Shown here: positions 1 through 7,779 of the stretch, one piece after another | Position numbering within the stretch: position 1 is the first letter of the stretch | Layout: each line of letters opens with the position of its first letter | NCBI GenBank assembly: GCA_947573925.1 | Contig: CANPHS010000004.1 | Span: forward strand, 1 to 47,223 | From: an uncultured Enterorhabdus sp. | GTDB taxonomy: Bacteria > Actinomycetota > Coriobacteriia > Coriobacteriales > Eggerthellaceae | Reading direction: 5' to 3' | Length of the DNA: 47,223 bases | Position numbers and translations under genes: made by a program | Notes under the pieces: generated by a model | The model's input: only the letters and a program-made list of their open reading frames with translations | Databases searched by the model: none | Told to the model about the DNA's origin: nothing

Positions 1-1
1 G

Positions 2-160
2 GAAGCCGCCCGCCTGCGCGACCAGGTGGTGAAGCTGAAAAGCTCGGTGGAGGACAAGTCGGAGGCGGATGTGCTGAAAGATCTGAAGAAGAGCGCGCGC
101 AAGGGCAGCGCCTACGGCAACCGCAAGCACGCCGCCTACGGGTCCAGCCGCAGCTCCTAG
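2..160 (+). CDS. uvrB: UvrABC excinuclease subunit B, C-terminal fragment (5' end outside window)
   Basis: Only the last 52 codons are present, ending in TAG at 158-160. The reading frame begins EAARLRDQVVKLKSS, which matches the C-terminal UVR motif of UvrB, the helical hairpin that contacts UvrC in nucleotide excision repair. After it comes a short basic tail rich in Gly, Ser and Lys, typical of the variable end of UvrB. The helicase motifs lie upstream of the window and cannot be checked. UvrC also carries a UVR motif, but there it is internal, so UvrB is the better reading for a motif about 50 residues from the stop. Confidence 0.75.
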   Translation, partial: EAARLRDQVVKLKSSVEDKSEADVLKDLKKSARKGSAYGNRKHAAYGSSRSS

Positions 161-208
161 CGACGTTCCGGTTGCGGTGTCGCCGACCGGCGATGGAAGA
201 CGCCTTGC

Positions 209-287
209 TGCGGGACGCCATGCCGGGCATGCTGTCCCGCCTCGCGCGGAGTGAGAATGGGACAGCGTGCCCGGTATGGCGTCCCGG
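209..287. repeat. Inverted pair of REP-like palindromes
   Basis: Two imperfect palindromes lie head to head. The first (210-240) pairs GCGGGACGCCATGCC with GGCATGCTGTCCCGC around one central G. The second (259-285) is a relative in opposite orientation. The two units also pair with each other over about 27 bases with two G-U type differences, giving a long hairpin with a loop near 241-258. A third relative lies at 15658-15688. This resembles the paired REP/BIME organisation of other bacteria. It follows uvrB and could act as a transcription barrier. Confidence 0.6.
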
Positions 288-363
288 CTTTTGGAGATTT
301 CGCGTATCGGGAACTTTACGGAAATGTAAGGGAGCACGGGTCGCGCAGGGGCTGGGCAACGCT

Positions 364-369
364 TATAAT
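364..369 (+). promoter_or_regulatory. Candidate -10 box of the deacetylase gene
   Basis: A perfect TATAAT lies about 70 bases before the deacetylase start, in an otherwise GC-rich region. No good -35 box is visible 16-18 bases upstream, so only the -10 call is offered. Confidence 0.4.
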
Positions 370-437
370 CGCCTTGTACTGTTGATACTTTTCGCGGCGC
401 CTCGGTGCCGCGTGCGCCGCCCCATGAAGGAAGAGCC

Positions 438-2459
438 ATGCCCGACCAACCGATGCATCCCGCCGGCGATCACAATCCCCGGAACAATCCACGCCAGCAC
501 AAGCGCCCCACGCGCCGCCGCCCTGCCAACGGGCATCCTGGCGCTTCCCACGGGGGCGTCGAGGCACACCACGGCTCCGGAGCCGCCTCTGCGCACCCCG
601 GTTTCGAGGGCGCCCAGCAGCATGGTGCGCACCCGGGCGCGGACGCGCCGTCTTCTGCGCCGGCCGAAGCTGCCGCGCCGGCCTACCCGGCCGGTCACGA
701 CGCCGCTTCTCAGGAGGCCGCCGCCCGCGCCGCCTACGAGCAGTATGCCGCTGCTACGAACCATCCCCATCCGGGGGCGGCCAACCACCCCCAGTACGGT
801 TCCCGCTATCAGAGCGAGTCGGGGTACGCCGGCTTCGCCAACACCGCCGCCGGCAACCCGCGGGTGGCCCCGGCCCGACCCACGCCGGGCCAGATGTCGC
901 CCTACGATCCTTCCCTGTACAAGAAGAAGGGCAAGAAGAAGGCGGGCATCGCGGGCATTGTGGCCGCTGTGCTCGTGCTGGGCGCCATCGGCGTCGGGGT
1001 GTATATGTACCTGAACCCCTCCACCTTCAACATGACCGTGAACGGCATGACCCGCACCGTGGACAACGGCACCACTGTGGCCGACCTGGTGTCCCAGGGC
1101 GTGGTCACGCCCAAGCCGGGCAACCTCATCGACGTGGAAGGCGAGGTGCTGGAGGAAGGCGGCGGCAACGCCTTCGACGGCACGCTGAACGGCGAGCCCA
1201 TCAGCGATCCGAACACGCCGGTGCACAAGGGCGATTCGGTGCAGATCGGCAACGGGTCCGACAAGATGGAAGACTACGACGTTGAGACCATCGAGAAGAA
1301 GCCCAAGCAGAAGATGCTGGGCGAGGGCGCCATCCACGTGTACATTCCCGGCGAGACGGGCCAGGTGGAGAAGCGTACGGGCAAGGTGTCCGGCAAGACC
1401 GCCAAAGAGGTCGTCAAGAAAGCCACGGACAACATCTACTTCCAGTACAACGCCAACCCCGGCGATGAGAAAGTGGTGGCCCTCACCTTCGACGACGGCC
1501 CGTGGCCCACGACGGAGGAGCTGCTGAAGGTGTTGAAGGACAACGACGCCAAGGCCACGTTCTTCACCATCGGCCGTCAGATTGCCGACCAGCCGAAGAC
1601 CATGAAGAAGATGGCCGAGGCCGGCCATCAGATTGCCACCCATAGCTGGGACCATGCGGACAGCGGCGGCGGCAACGGCGTGGACATGACGCGTCAGAAC
1701 GCCGAGACCCAGATCGAGGAGGTGCAGAAGGGGCAGCAGGCCATTGCCGACGCCACGGGTCAGGAGGCCTCCAAGGCGTTCCGCTCGCCCGGCGGCAACT
1801 TCCACGACGACATCATCTGGACGCTGCAGCCCTACATTACGAGCGAGATCGGCTGGAACGTGGACACCGAGGACTGGCGCACGCCGGGTGCCGAGGCCAT
1901 CGCCGAGCGCATTATGAGCGCGAAGTCCGGCGACATCATCCTCATGCACGACGGCGGCGGCTCGCGCGACCAGACCATCGAGGCCCTGAAGGTGGCGCTG
2001 CCCTACCTGCGGGAGAAGGGCTTCAAGTTCGTGACCATCGACGAGCTTCTGGCCTACGACCCGCCCGCGGCGGCGGCGCTGGCGGCGGCCCCGCCGGGGG
2101 CGGCTGAGTTGGGGCCCGCCGCTTGGGCTGGGCCAGGCCACCGCGACCTGGCCGAGCCGAAGCGAACAACGTTGGTTTTATCGCAAAGAAGAAGGCCGGC
2201 GCCGTGGGGCGTCGGCCTTCTTCGTGCTCGGGGACTGTGCGAGCGGGGAGTCGGCGGCGTGCCTAGGCGCCGGCGCCGAGCATCTCCCGGGCGTGGGCGA
2301 GGGAGGTCTCCGTGGCGCTGCCCGACAGCAGCCGTGCGATTTCCCGCACCCGCTCCTCGCCGGTCACCTCGGCGAGCCGGGTCTCGGGGGCGTCGTCTGC
2401 GGTCTTCGCCACGGTGTAGTGGGTGTCGGCCACCACGGCCACCTGGGCCAGATGGGTGA
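438..2459 (+). CDS. Membrane-anchored polysaccharide (peptidoglycan) deacetylase, NodB/CE4 family
   Basis: Start chosen at ATG 438 because GAAGGAAG lies just upstream. Residues 1-165 are a Pro/Ala/His-rich cytoplasmic region, 170-191 a transmembrane helix after a lysine cluster, and about 195-330 an extracellular beta-rich region. The NodB domain occupies about 345-535. Its CE4 motifs are all visible: TFDDGP (D352, D353), the metal-binding HSWDH (H402, H406), RSPGG (R449), DTEDW and LMHDGG (H504). It should remove N-acetyl groups from surface glycan or peptidoglycan. The catalytic domain ends near residue 540 (about nt 2060). The frame then stays open through a terminator-like hairpin and 197 bases of recN antisense, to TGA at 2459. 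That tail is low-complexity and probably not real: one extra G in the run at 2096-2100 would end the protein at TGA 2105-2107. Confidence 0.85.
   Translation: MPDQPMHPAGDHNPRNNPRQHKRPTRRRPANGHPGASHGGVEAHHGSGAASAHPGFEGAQQHGAHPGADAPSSAPAEAAAPAYPAGHDAASQEAAARAAYEQYAAATNHPHPGAANHPQYGSRYQSESGYAGFANTAAGNPRVAPARPTPGQMSPYDPSLYKKKGKKKAGIAGIVAAVLVLGAIGVGVYMYLNPSTFNMTVNGMTRTVDNGTTVADLVSQGVVTPKPGNLIDVEGEVLEEGGGNAFDGTLNGEPISDPNTPVHKGDSVQIGNGSDKMEDYDVETIEKKPKQKMLGEGAIHVYIPGETGQVEKRTGKVSGKTAKEVVKKATDNIYFQYNANPGDEKVVALTFDDGPWPTTEELLKVLKDNDAKATFFTIGRQIADQPKTMKKMAEAGHQIATHSWDHADSGGGNGVDMTRQNAETQIEEVQKGQQAIADATGQEASKAFRSPGGNFHDDIIWTLQPYITSEIGWNVDTEDWRTPGAEAIAERIMSAKSGDIILMHDGGGSRDQTIEALKVALPYLREKGFKFVTIDELLAYDPPAAAALAAAPPGAAELGPAAWAGPGHRDLAEPKRTTLVLSQRRRPAPWGVGLLRARGLCERGVGGVPRRRRRASPGRGRGRSPWRCPTAAVRFPAPAPRRSPRRAGSRGRRLRSSPRCSGCRPPRPPGPDG
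2188..2223. terminator. Bidirectional hairpin between the deacetylase gene and recN
   Basis: GAAGAAGGCCG (2188-2198) pairs perfectly with CGGCCTTCTTC (2213-2223), and the loop can extend the stem. It lies between convergent genes and suits termination from both sides. The open frame of the upstream gene runs through it, which argues that the gene really ends before it. Confidence 0.7.
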
Positions 2460-3912
2460 TGACGATGACTTGGTGGCTTGCGGCCAGCTCGGCCAGCACG
2501 GCGGCCAGGGCATTGGCGGTGCTGCCACCCACCCCGGCGTCCACCTCGTCGAAGATGAGCGTCTCGGTGCCGTCTTTCGTGCCGAGCACCACCTTCACCG
2601 CCAGCATGACGCGGCTGATCTCGCCGCCGGAGGCGATGCGGGCCAAGGGGCGGGGCTGCATGGACTTGCCGGGGCGGAACTCGAAGGTGACGGCGGCGGC
2701 CCCGCTCCGCGACCATTGGGGGCGGTCGAGCGCCTCCACGGTGCACAGAAGCGACGCCGTGCCCATGTCGAGGCGCCCCATCACGGCGCTCACCGCCTCG
2801 GCGAAGCGGGGCGCGGCGGCTTCGCGGGCGGCGTTGTAGGCTTCCGCCGCCTTTTGGAGGGCCGCCTCGGCTTCGTCGCGCAGGCGCTCGGCCTCGGCGA
2901 TGCGGGCCGCTCCGTCGTCTACGAGGGACACGAGGGCGGAGGCCTCTTCCCACCGGGCGAACACCTCGTCCATGGTGGGGCCGAAGGAGCGCGCGAGCCC
3001 TTGCAGTGCCCCCATGCGCTCCTGGGCCTGGGCGAGGGAGGTACCGTCGAAATCGATGTCGTCGCAGTAACCGGCCATGTCGCGGGCCACGTCCTCCACC
3101 ACAAAGCAGGTTTCCCGCAGGGAGGCGGCGTAGGGGGCCAAGTCGCCATCGGCGCGGGCCGCCTCGTCCAGCAGGGCGATGGCGCTGTTCAGGGCATCCA
3201 GGGCACCCCCTTCGCCGGACAGCGCCTCGGCGGCCCCGTGGGAGTTGCGGGCCAGCGTCTCGGCGTGCTCGGCCCGGGCCAGGTAGTCGCGCACCTCGTC
3301 GTATTCGCCCGGCTGGGGGTTCACGGCCTCGATCTGCTGGAGGGCGAAGCGGGCCTCGTCCAGCTGGCCGTGGGAGGCGCTGGCCTGGTCGCGCACGGCC
3401 TCCAGGGCCTTCTCGGCGGCGGTCCAGGCGTCGAAGGCCTCCCGGTAGCCGTGGGCCGCCGGGGCCACCTCGTCGGCCCAGGTATCGAGGATGCGGCCGT
3501 GCTCGGCCGGCTTGAGCAGGGTTTGGAACTCGTGCTGGCCGCACAGCTCGATGGCCGGCCCCACGATGCGGGCCAACTCGGAGGCGCTGGCCATGGCTCC
3601 GTTGAGGGACGCCCGCGACCGCCCGTCGGCCCCTACTTTGCGGGTGACCACCAACTCCTCGCCTCCCTCGTCGGCACTCGGCGTGCCGTCGGCGGTACGG
3701 GCGGTGAACAGGCGCCCGCTGACCTCGGCGCTGGCCGCCCCTTCGCGCACGAGGGCGCTGTCGGCCCGAGCGCCGATGAGCAGCTTGCAGGCCGAGATGA
3801 GGGCGGTCTTGCCCGCGCCGGTCTCGCCGGTGAGCACGGTCAGGCGCGGCGAGGGCGCCAGCGTGGCCTCCTTGATGAGCGCCAAATCGCGCACCTGGAT
3901 TTCATCGATCAT
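2263..3912 (-). CDS. recN: DNA repair ATPase RecN
   Basis: A 549-residue SMC-like ATPase of double-strand break repair, of normal family length. The N-terminus MIDEIQVRDLALIKEA is typical of RecN. Walker A GETGAGKT is at residues 29-36, a long coiled-coil middle follows, and the C-terminal half holds an ABC-type signature region (ARIASGGEISRVMLA), Walker B LIFDEVDAGVGG and the H-loop VITHLAQVA. The ATG at 3910-3912 is preceded on its strand by GGGAGGTG. Downstream it meets the deacetylase gene tail to tail. Upstream, the PIN-toxin gene ends 14 bases away on the same strand, so recN may be co-transcribed with the toxin-antitoxin pair. Confidence 0.95.
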   Translation of the reverse strand: MIDEIQVRDLALIKEATLAPSPRLTVLTGETGAGKTALISACKLLIGARADSALVREGAASAEVSGRLFTARTADGTPSADEGGEELVVTRKVGADGRSRASLNGAMASASELARIVGPAIELCGQHEFQTLLKPAEHGRILDTWADEVAPAAHGYREAFDAWTAAEKALEAVRDQASASHGQLDEARFALQQIEAVNPQPGEYDEVRDYLARAEHAETLARNSHGAAEALSGEGGALDALNSAIALLDEAARADGDLAPYAASLRETCFVVEDVARDMAGYCDDIDFDGTSLAQAQERMGALQGLARSFGPTMDEVFARWEEASALVSLVDDGAARIAEAERLRDEAEAALQKAAEAYNAAREAAAPRFAEAVSAVMGRLDMGTASLLCTVEALDRPQWSRSGAAAVTFEFRPGKSMQPRPLARIASGGEISRVMLAVKVVLGTKDGTETLIFDEVDAGVGGSTANALAAVLAELAASHQVIVITHLAQVAVVADTHYTVAKTADDAPETRLAEVTGEERVREIARLLSGSATETSLAHAREMLGAGA

Positions 3913-3926
3913 CGGCTCGCACCTCC

Positions 3927-4373
3927 CTAGAAGTCGACAAGGTCGAACACGATGCCGCGCTCGGCTTCGATGTCCTCGAACAGCTCCGTGGGGCTGACTC
4001 GCTTGACGGGGCGCGAGATGTTGAGGGCGCCCCCGTTGGTGACCAGGTAGTCGGCCTGGATCTTACGGGCGCAGGATTCAGCCACGGCGGCCTCGTAGGG
4101 CAAGTCCATGTGGTCGAGGGCGAAGCGGATGTCGGTGCCGTCCACCGAGCAGATGGTGATGAAGCCCATGGTGGACCGCAAAGCCGAGCGCACCTCTTCG
4201 TCGGGCAGCACGGCCACAAGCTGGGTGCGCAGCCGGTCGTAGGAGGAGGCGGCGGCCCACAGCTCGGCGGCGCCCGTCAGCTCCAGGGCGTTGAGCTTGT
4301 TCCACGCCTCAACGGAGGCGGGACGCTCGGCAATGAGGTCGAGCAGCACATCGGTGTCAATGAGCAGGCGCAT
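3927..4373 (-). CDS. PIN-domain toxin (VapC-like ribonuclease)
   Basis: A 148-residue protein that opens MRLLIDTDVLLDLIAERP, the first PIN motif with the metal-binding Asp (D6). It closes with ADYLVTNGGALNI, the usual terminal PIN strand, although the common Asp/Asn pair reads NGG here. The segment between looks like the PIN_3 subgroup. Such proteins are usually endoribonucleases held inactive by a cognate antitoxin. The start lies 3 bases after the stop of the RelB/DinJ-like gene, a normal antitoxin-toxin order. Whether the altered last motif leaves it active cannot be told from sequence. Confidence 0.75.
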   Translation of the reverse strand: MRLLIDTDVLLDLIAERPASVEAWNKLNALELTGAAELWAAASSYDRLRTQLVAVLPDEEVRSALRSTMGFITICSVDGTDIRFALDHMDLPYEAAVAESCARKIQADYLVTNGGALNISRPVKRVSPTELFEDIEAERGIVFDLVDF

Positions 4374-4376
4374 GGC

Positions 4377-4664
4377 TTACCTTCCCTTCTCGGCGCAAGC
4401 GACGCCGTTTCGAGCCCAAAACGAGGGCGGCACGGCACGGGTGACATGCTGGAGGCGGAACCGGAGCTCGTGCTCCTGGGCCTCGGTGAGGGTGATGCAC
4501 AGCGGGGCATCGTCATCGTTCGGGTCGGGAAGCTTCCCGGTTTTCAACACGTAGTCGTAGGCGGCGTTGACCAGCTCCGTGGGCGATGAGCCGATGGCGC
4601 GAAGCTGGGCGTTGACCTGGTCGCGGATTTCCTGGGGAACCCGCGCGGTTACCATTGCGTGCAT
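4377..4664 (-). CDS. RelB/DinJ-like ribbon-helix-helix antitoxin
   Basis: A 95-residue protein starting MHAMVTARVPQEIRDQVN. The pattern of a beta strand followed by two helices (residues about 5-40) matches RelB/DinJ-type ribbon-helix-helix DNA-binding domains. ATG 4664 is chosen because AAAGGAG precedes it on this strand; a second in-frame ATG lies three codons on, and an upstream ATG at 4730 overlaps the promoter. The C-terminal half would wrap the PIN toxin encoded 3 bases downstream. Antitoxins of this fold normally autorepress their own promoter, and a palindrome lies just upstream. Confidence 0.75.
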   Translation of the reverse strand: MHAMVTARVPQEIRDQVNAQLRAIGSSPTELVNAAYDYVLKTGKLPDPNDDDAPLCITLTEAQEHELRFRLQHVTRAVPPSFWARNGVACAEKGR

Positions 4665-4686
4665 GGCATCTCCTTTCGTTGGGGCC

Positions 4687-4715
4687 AGTATAGCGAATGT
4701 ACGCGGAAAATACAA
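4687..4715 (-). promoter_or_regulatory. Promoter of the antitoxin-toxin operon
   Basis: Read on the minus strand: -35 TTGTAT (4710-4715), 17-base spacer, -10 TATACT (4687-4692). The predicted start near 4680 leaves a short leader before the antitoxin ATG at 4664. Confidence 0.65.
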
Positions 4716-4727
4716 CAATAATACGAA

Positions 4728-4737
4728 CAAATATTTG
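4728..4737. promoter_or_regulatory. Palindromic candidate operator between divergent promoters
   Basis: CAAATATTTG is a perfect 10-base palindrome within an AT-rich island. It lies 12 bases upstream of the leftward -35 box and overlaps the -35 box of the rightward promoter, where a ribbon-helix-helix antitoxin could repress one or both transcripts. Confidence 0.4.
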
Positions 4738-4763
4738 CATTATTACCATAAACATGCTATGGT
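4735..4763 (+). promoter_or_regulatory. Promoter of the coiled-coil/3D-domain gene
   Basis: TTGCAT (4735-4740), 17-base spacer, TATGGT (4758-4763). It drives transcription away from the toxin-antitoxin promoter and shares the palindrome at 4728-4737. Confidence 0.55.
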
Positions 4764-4769
4764 GTGTGC

Positions 4770-4907
4770 CAACCCGGCGGCGGCCTCGTGTCTTTTTCGG
4801 CAAGGCGCTTGCCACGGGACGGCAAATTCAGGAAGATTAAGCGATGCGCTTTCCCGGCTCGTGCAGAGCGGCGAAGCGTCCCATGTCAGCAAAGTGAAAG
4901 GGATACC
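4770..4907 (+). other. Long 5' leader, possibly structured
   Basis: About 138 bases separate the promoter from the TTG start. The segment contains a stem GGGACG (4816-4821) with CGTCCC (4877-4882) and an inner AAGCG/CGCTT hairpin. I could not match it to a named riboswitch class, including c-di-AMP and c-di-GMP types, which often control wall hydrolases. Confidence 0.3.
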
Positions 4908-6137
4908 TTGGTACAGCTGCAACAACAGGGAAGCCGCGTGCTCGCCATGGCTTTGGCCGTGCTGCTCGCCTGCTCCCTTCTGGGGGTCGCCCCCTCTGCG
5001 GCCATGGCCGATCCCGTCGACGACGGACAGGCCGCCGTCGATCAGGCCCAGGCGACGCTGAACGATGCCGAGGCGCGCATGGCCCAGATCAACGAGGAAT
5101 ACGAGGCTCTCTCCGCCCAGGTGGACGAGCTTCAGAAGAAGATCGACGAAACGTCCGCCTCGGCCCTGGAGGCCCAGCAGGCCATGCTGGACGGCCGGGA
5201 GAGTCTGGGGGAGGTGGCCGTCGGCGAGTACCGCAACGGCAGCGCCGCCGGCCTTCTGGCAATGGTGCTCGACTCCAAGAGCTTCGCCGATCTGCTCCGC
5301 AACATGGAGTACGCCACGCAGATCATGGCCTTCCAAGCCGACGAGATTGCCAAGCAGGAAGAGCGCAAACGCGCCTTCGATGAAGTGTCCGACGAGCTGA
5401 ATGCCCAGAAAAACGAGCAGGAGCAGGCCCTGGCCGCCCAGGAAGAGAAGCGTGCCGAGGCCGAGGCGGTGGTGGAAGAGGCCACGGGCCGCCTGGCGAG
5501 CGCCAAGGCCGACCACGCCGCCCGCCTGGCCGAGCTGGCGGCTCAGGCCGAGGCTTTGCGCAAGCAGAAGGAAGAGGCCGAGGCGGCCGCTGCGGCCGCG
5601 GCCCCGAAGGAGAGCGCCGACGCCAACACGGGCGATCGCGAACCGGTGGTGGGCGACGATGAGGCCGTGGCCTCCGACCCCGACGATTCCCCGAAGGACG
5701 ACGGCGACAAGGGCTCATCGTCGGGCTCCTCCGACAAGGGCGACGCGTCGTCCGGCAGCGGCTCCGGCGATTCCGGCTCGTCCTCGGGGTCCTCCGACAG
5801 CTCCAGTGAGGGATGGCTTTCCGGCACGGCCTCGGCCTACGGCGGCAAGACCGACCCCTCCACGCCGAATCCGGGCACCACGGCCACCGGCGCCGTGTGC
5901 GACGACAACTCCATGGGCGTGGCGGTGCCCAAGTCCATGCCCAACTACCGCAGCTACTTCGGGCGCACCGTGGAAATCAAGTACGGCGGCAAGACGGTGT
6001 ACGCCACGGTGAACGATTGCGGGAGCATGGGCGGCGGCAGCCGCGTGCTCGACTTACAGCCGGGCGTGTGGAAGGCCTTCGGCTTCTCCAGCTGCCGCGG
6101 CTGGGGCCTGCGCACCGTGAAATATCGCTTCCTCTAG
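4908..6137 (+). CDS. Secreted coiled-coil protein with C-terminal 3D/double-psi beta-barrel domain
   Basis: A 409-residue protein, started at TTG 4908 because GAAAGGGA precedes it and a clean signal peptide follows at once (residues 1-34, cleavage after AMA). Residues about 38-240 are Ala/Glu-rich coiled coil, as in CwlO/PcsB-type N-termini. A Ser/Gly/Asp linker covers about 255-305. The last 100 residues start GTASAYGG, include a TVNDCG motif and end in a VLDLQP-type strand, which looks like a 3D or RlpA-like double-psi barrel acting on peptidoglycan. Likely a wall-remodelling enzyme or regulator. It has its own promoter and is followed by the pheS T-box leader. Confidence 0.8.
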   Translation: MVQLQQQGSRVLAMALAVLLACSLLGVAPSAAMADPVDDGQAAVDQAQATLNDAEARMAQINEEYEALSAQVDELQKKIDETSASALEAQQAMLDGRESLGEVAVGEYRNGSAAGLLAMVLDSKSFADLLRNMEYATQIMAFQADEIAKQEERKRAFDEVSDELNAQKNEQEQALAAQEEKRAEAEAVVEEATGRLASAKADHAARLAELAAQAEALRKQKEEAEAAAAAAAPKESADANTGDREPVVGDDEAVASDPDDSPKDDGDKGSSSGSSDKGDASSGSGSGDSGSSSGSSDSSSEGWLSGTASAYGGKTDPSTPNPGTTATGAVCDDNSMGVAVPKSMPNYRSYFGRTVEIKYGGKTVYATVNDCGSMGGGSRVLDLQPGVWKAFGFSSCRGWGLRTVKYRFL

Positions 6138-6189
6138 CGGAAAACTCGCTCATTTGCCGGCGCAGTGCGCTATACTGCACTGTTACATG

Positions 6190-6492
6190 CGATGACGAAG
6201 ACAAGGGTTTCGCGTCACGGTCGCCAGAGAAGGGTCCCATCGGCTGAGAGGGCCCGACCCGCTGGGCGTCTCCCCGTTCCCTTCCGAGCAGCATTCCTGA
6301 ACGCGAACGCGCACGTGCGAGGCGCCCAGTAGGGAATGCCGGTTCGCCCCCGTCACCGGGCGTCAACGAGCGGGCGATGCCCGCGGCCCCGGCCGCGCCG
6401 TTGCCAACCGAGGTGGTACCGCGAGAGCCCTCTCTCGTCCTTGGGTTTCCGGAGACGCGTCTCCAGCCAAGAACGAGAGAGGGCTTATTTGT
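6190..6492 (+). promoter_or_regulatory. T-box riboswitch leader of pheS
   Basis: The T-box sequence TGGTACCGCG is at 6414-6423, where uncharged tRNA acceptor ends pair. Upstream, the distal part of stem I shows GGCTGAGAGGGCCC (6242-6255). A UUC triplet at 6294-6296 is a plausible phenylalanine specifier, but its position in the specifier loop is my inference. A 19-base-pair terminator follows. Low phenylalanyl-tRNA charging should therefore raise pheST expression. A -10-like TATACT is at 6172-6177, with no clear -35 box. Confidence 0.9.
6426..6490 (+). terminator. T-box attenuator terminator
   Basis: AGCCCTCTCTCGTCCTTGG (6426-6444) pairs with 6467-6485 over 19 bases with a single G-U. The loop contains the perfect palindrome GGAGACGCGTCTCC (6451-6464), and TTATTTG follows. 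It is mutually exclusive with the antiterminator holding the T-box sequence. Confidence 0.85.
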
Positions 6493-6519
6493 TGGATGCG
6501 AGTGAAAGGCGAAGCAGCT

Positions 6520-7581
6520 ATGGCCATTGCAGAGGAACTAGCCGACCTGCGCGAGCGCACCCTGGCCGAGATCGGCGCCGCCCAGGATTCGGCGGCGTTG
6601 GAGGCCGTGCGCGTGGCGGTGCTGGGCAAGTCCGGCACCCTGACCGGGTACCTGAGGTCCATGGGGTCGGTGCCCCCGGAGGAGCGGGCGAGCGTGGGCA
6701 AGGCGGTGAACGCCGCCCGCGTTGAGGTGGAAGAGGCCTTGGCCGCCGCCAAGGCCGCCATCGACGCGGCGGAGCTGACCGCGGCCATCGATGCGGCCGC
6801 CGTGGACGTCACCCTGCCCGGCCGCGCCCAGCAGATGGGGACGCGCCATCTCATCAACGGCATCATCGACGAGGTGAGCGACATCTTCATGGGGCTCGGC
6901 TACAAGGTGGTGGACGGCACCGAGATCGAGACCGACTACTACAACTTCACGGCCCTGAACGCCCCGGCCGACCATCCCTCCCGCTCCATGCAGGACACCT
7001 TCTACATCCGCGACCTCTCCGGTGACGCCTCGCGGGTGCGCGGCGAGTCCGACGTGCTTCTGCGCACCCAGACCTCCGGCGTGCAGGTGCACACCATGGA
7101 GGACTGGGATTTGCCCATCTACATGATCGCCCCGGGCAAGGTGTACCGCCGCGACGTGGCCGACCCGTCGCATCTGCCCCAGTTCCACCAGATCGAGGGC
7201 TTGGTGGTGGATCGCGGCATCACCTTCGGCGACTTGAAGGGCACGCTGGACTACATGTGCAAGCAGATCTTCGGCCCCGAGCGCAAGACCCGCTTCCGCG
7301 CCCACTACTTCCCGTTCACCGAGCCCTCGGCCGAGGTGGACGTGAGCTGCGGCATCTGCCACGGCGAGGGCTGCCGCATGTGCAAGGGCACCGGCTGGAT
7401 CGAGATTCTGGGCTGCGGCATGGTGGATCCCAACGTGCTCTCCATGAGCGGCATCGATCCGGAGGAGTACTCCGGGTTCGCCTTCGGCATGGGGGTGGAG
7501 CGCATCGCCTGCCTGAAGTACGACGTGCCCGACCTGCGCATGCTGCTCGAGGGCGACATGCGGTTCTTACGGCAGTTCTAA
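6520..7581 (+). CDS. pheS: Phenylalanyl-tRNA synthetase alpha subunit
   Basis: A 353-residue class II synthetase subunit that charges tRNA-Phe in an alpha2-beta2 complex with PheT. The N-terminal coiled coil occupies about residues 1-90. The catalytic core shows motif 2 (FRAHYFPFTEPSAEVDVSC) and motif 3 (GFAFGMGVERIACLKY). Between them lies a CGICHGEGCRMCKGTGW cluster with four cysteines, a pattern also present in many bacterial PheS proteins. ATG 6520 is preferred over ATG 6496 because AAAGG lies before it, whereas 6496 follows directly on the terminator. Expression is under the T-box upstream. A palindromic repeat separates it from pheT. Confidence 0.95.
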   Translation: MAIAEELADLRERTLAEIGAAQDSAALEAVRVAVLGKSGTLTGYLRSMGSVPPEERASVGKAVNAARVEVEEALAAAKAAIDAAELTAAIDAAAVDVTLPGRAQQMGTRHLINGIIDEVSDIFMGLGYKVVDGTEIETDYYNFTALNAPADHPSRSMQDTFYIRDLSGDASRVRGESDVLLRTQTSGVQVHTMEDWDLPIYMIAPGKVYRRDVADPSHLPQFHQIEGLVVDRGITFGDLKGTLDYMCKQIFGPERKTRFRAHYFPFTEPSAEVDVSCGICHGEGCRMCKGTGWIEILGCGMVDPNVLSMSGIDPEEYSGFAFGMGVERIACLKYDVPDLRMLLEGDMRFLRQF

Positions 7582-7613
7582 GTTCTGCTCGTGGCTCTGC
7601 CGGGATCGGAGCC

Positions 7614-7711
7614 GCTGGGTATTCCGATTCGCTCGGACAGTCCTCGCTTGGTGGAAATGTCCACTGGACATTTCCAGTCGCTGCGGAACTCGCTCGGTCG
7701 GAACACCCAGC
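7614..7711. repeat. Palindromic intergenic repeat, copy 1 (between pheS and pheT)
   Basis: A 74-base core (7626-7699) is 69/74 identical to a core at 19664-19737. At its centre is a palindrome, GGAAATGTCCA and TGGACATTTCC around a single C (7653-7675). Outside the core, GCTGGGTATTCCGA pairs with TCGGAACACCCAGC. The arms differ in sequence from copy 2 but keep pairing, so the whole element can form one hairpin. No open frame is conserved in it. Confidence 0.8.
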
Positions 7712-7779
7712 GTCTCCTCTACGCTTTGCCATGGTTGGTATTCATGATGGGACGTTCGGTTTAAGAGAAAGACAAAGCT

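Noticed and set aside
363-2141. Long antisense open frame opposite the deacetylase gene
   Set aside because: A composition shadow of a GC-rich gene: rich in His, Gly and Arg, with no domain, and the plus-strand frame has all CE4 motifs.
4770-4907. c-di-AMP or c-di-GMP riboswitch
   Set aside because: I could not find the conserved core of either class, so it is listed only as a possibly structured leader.
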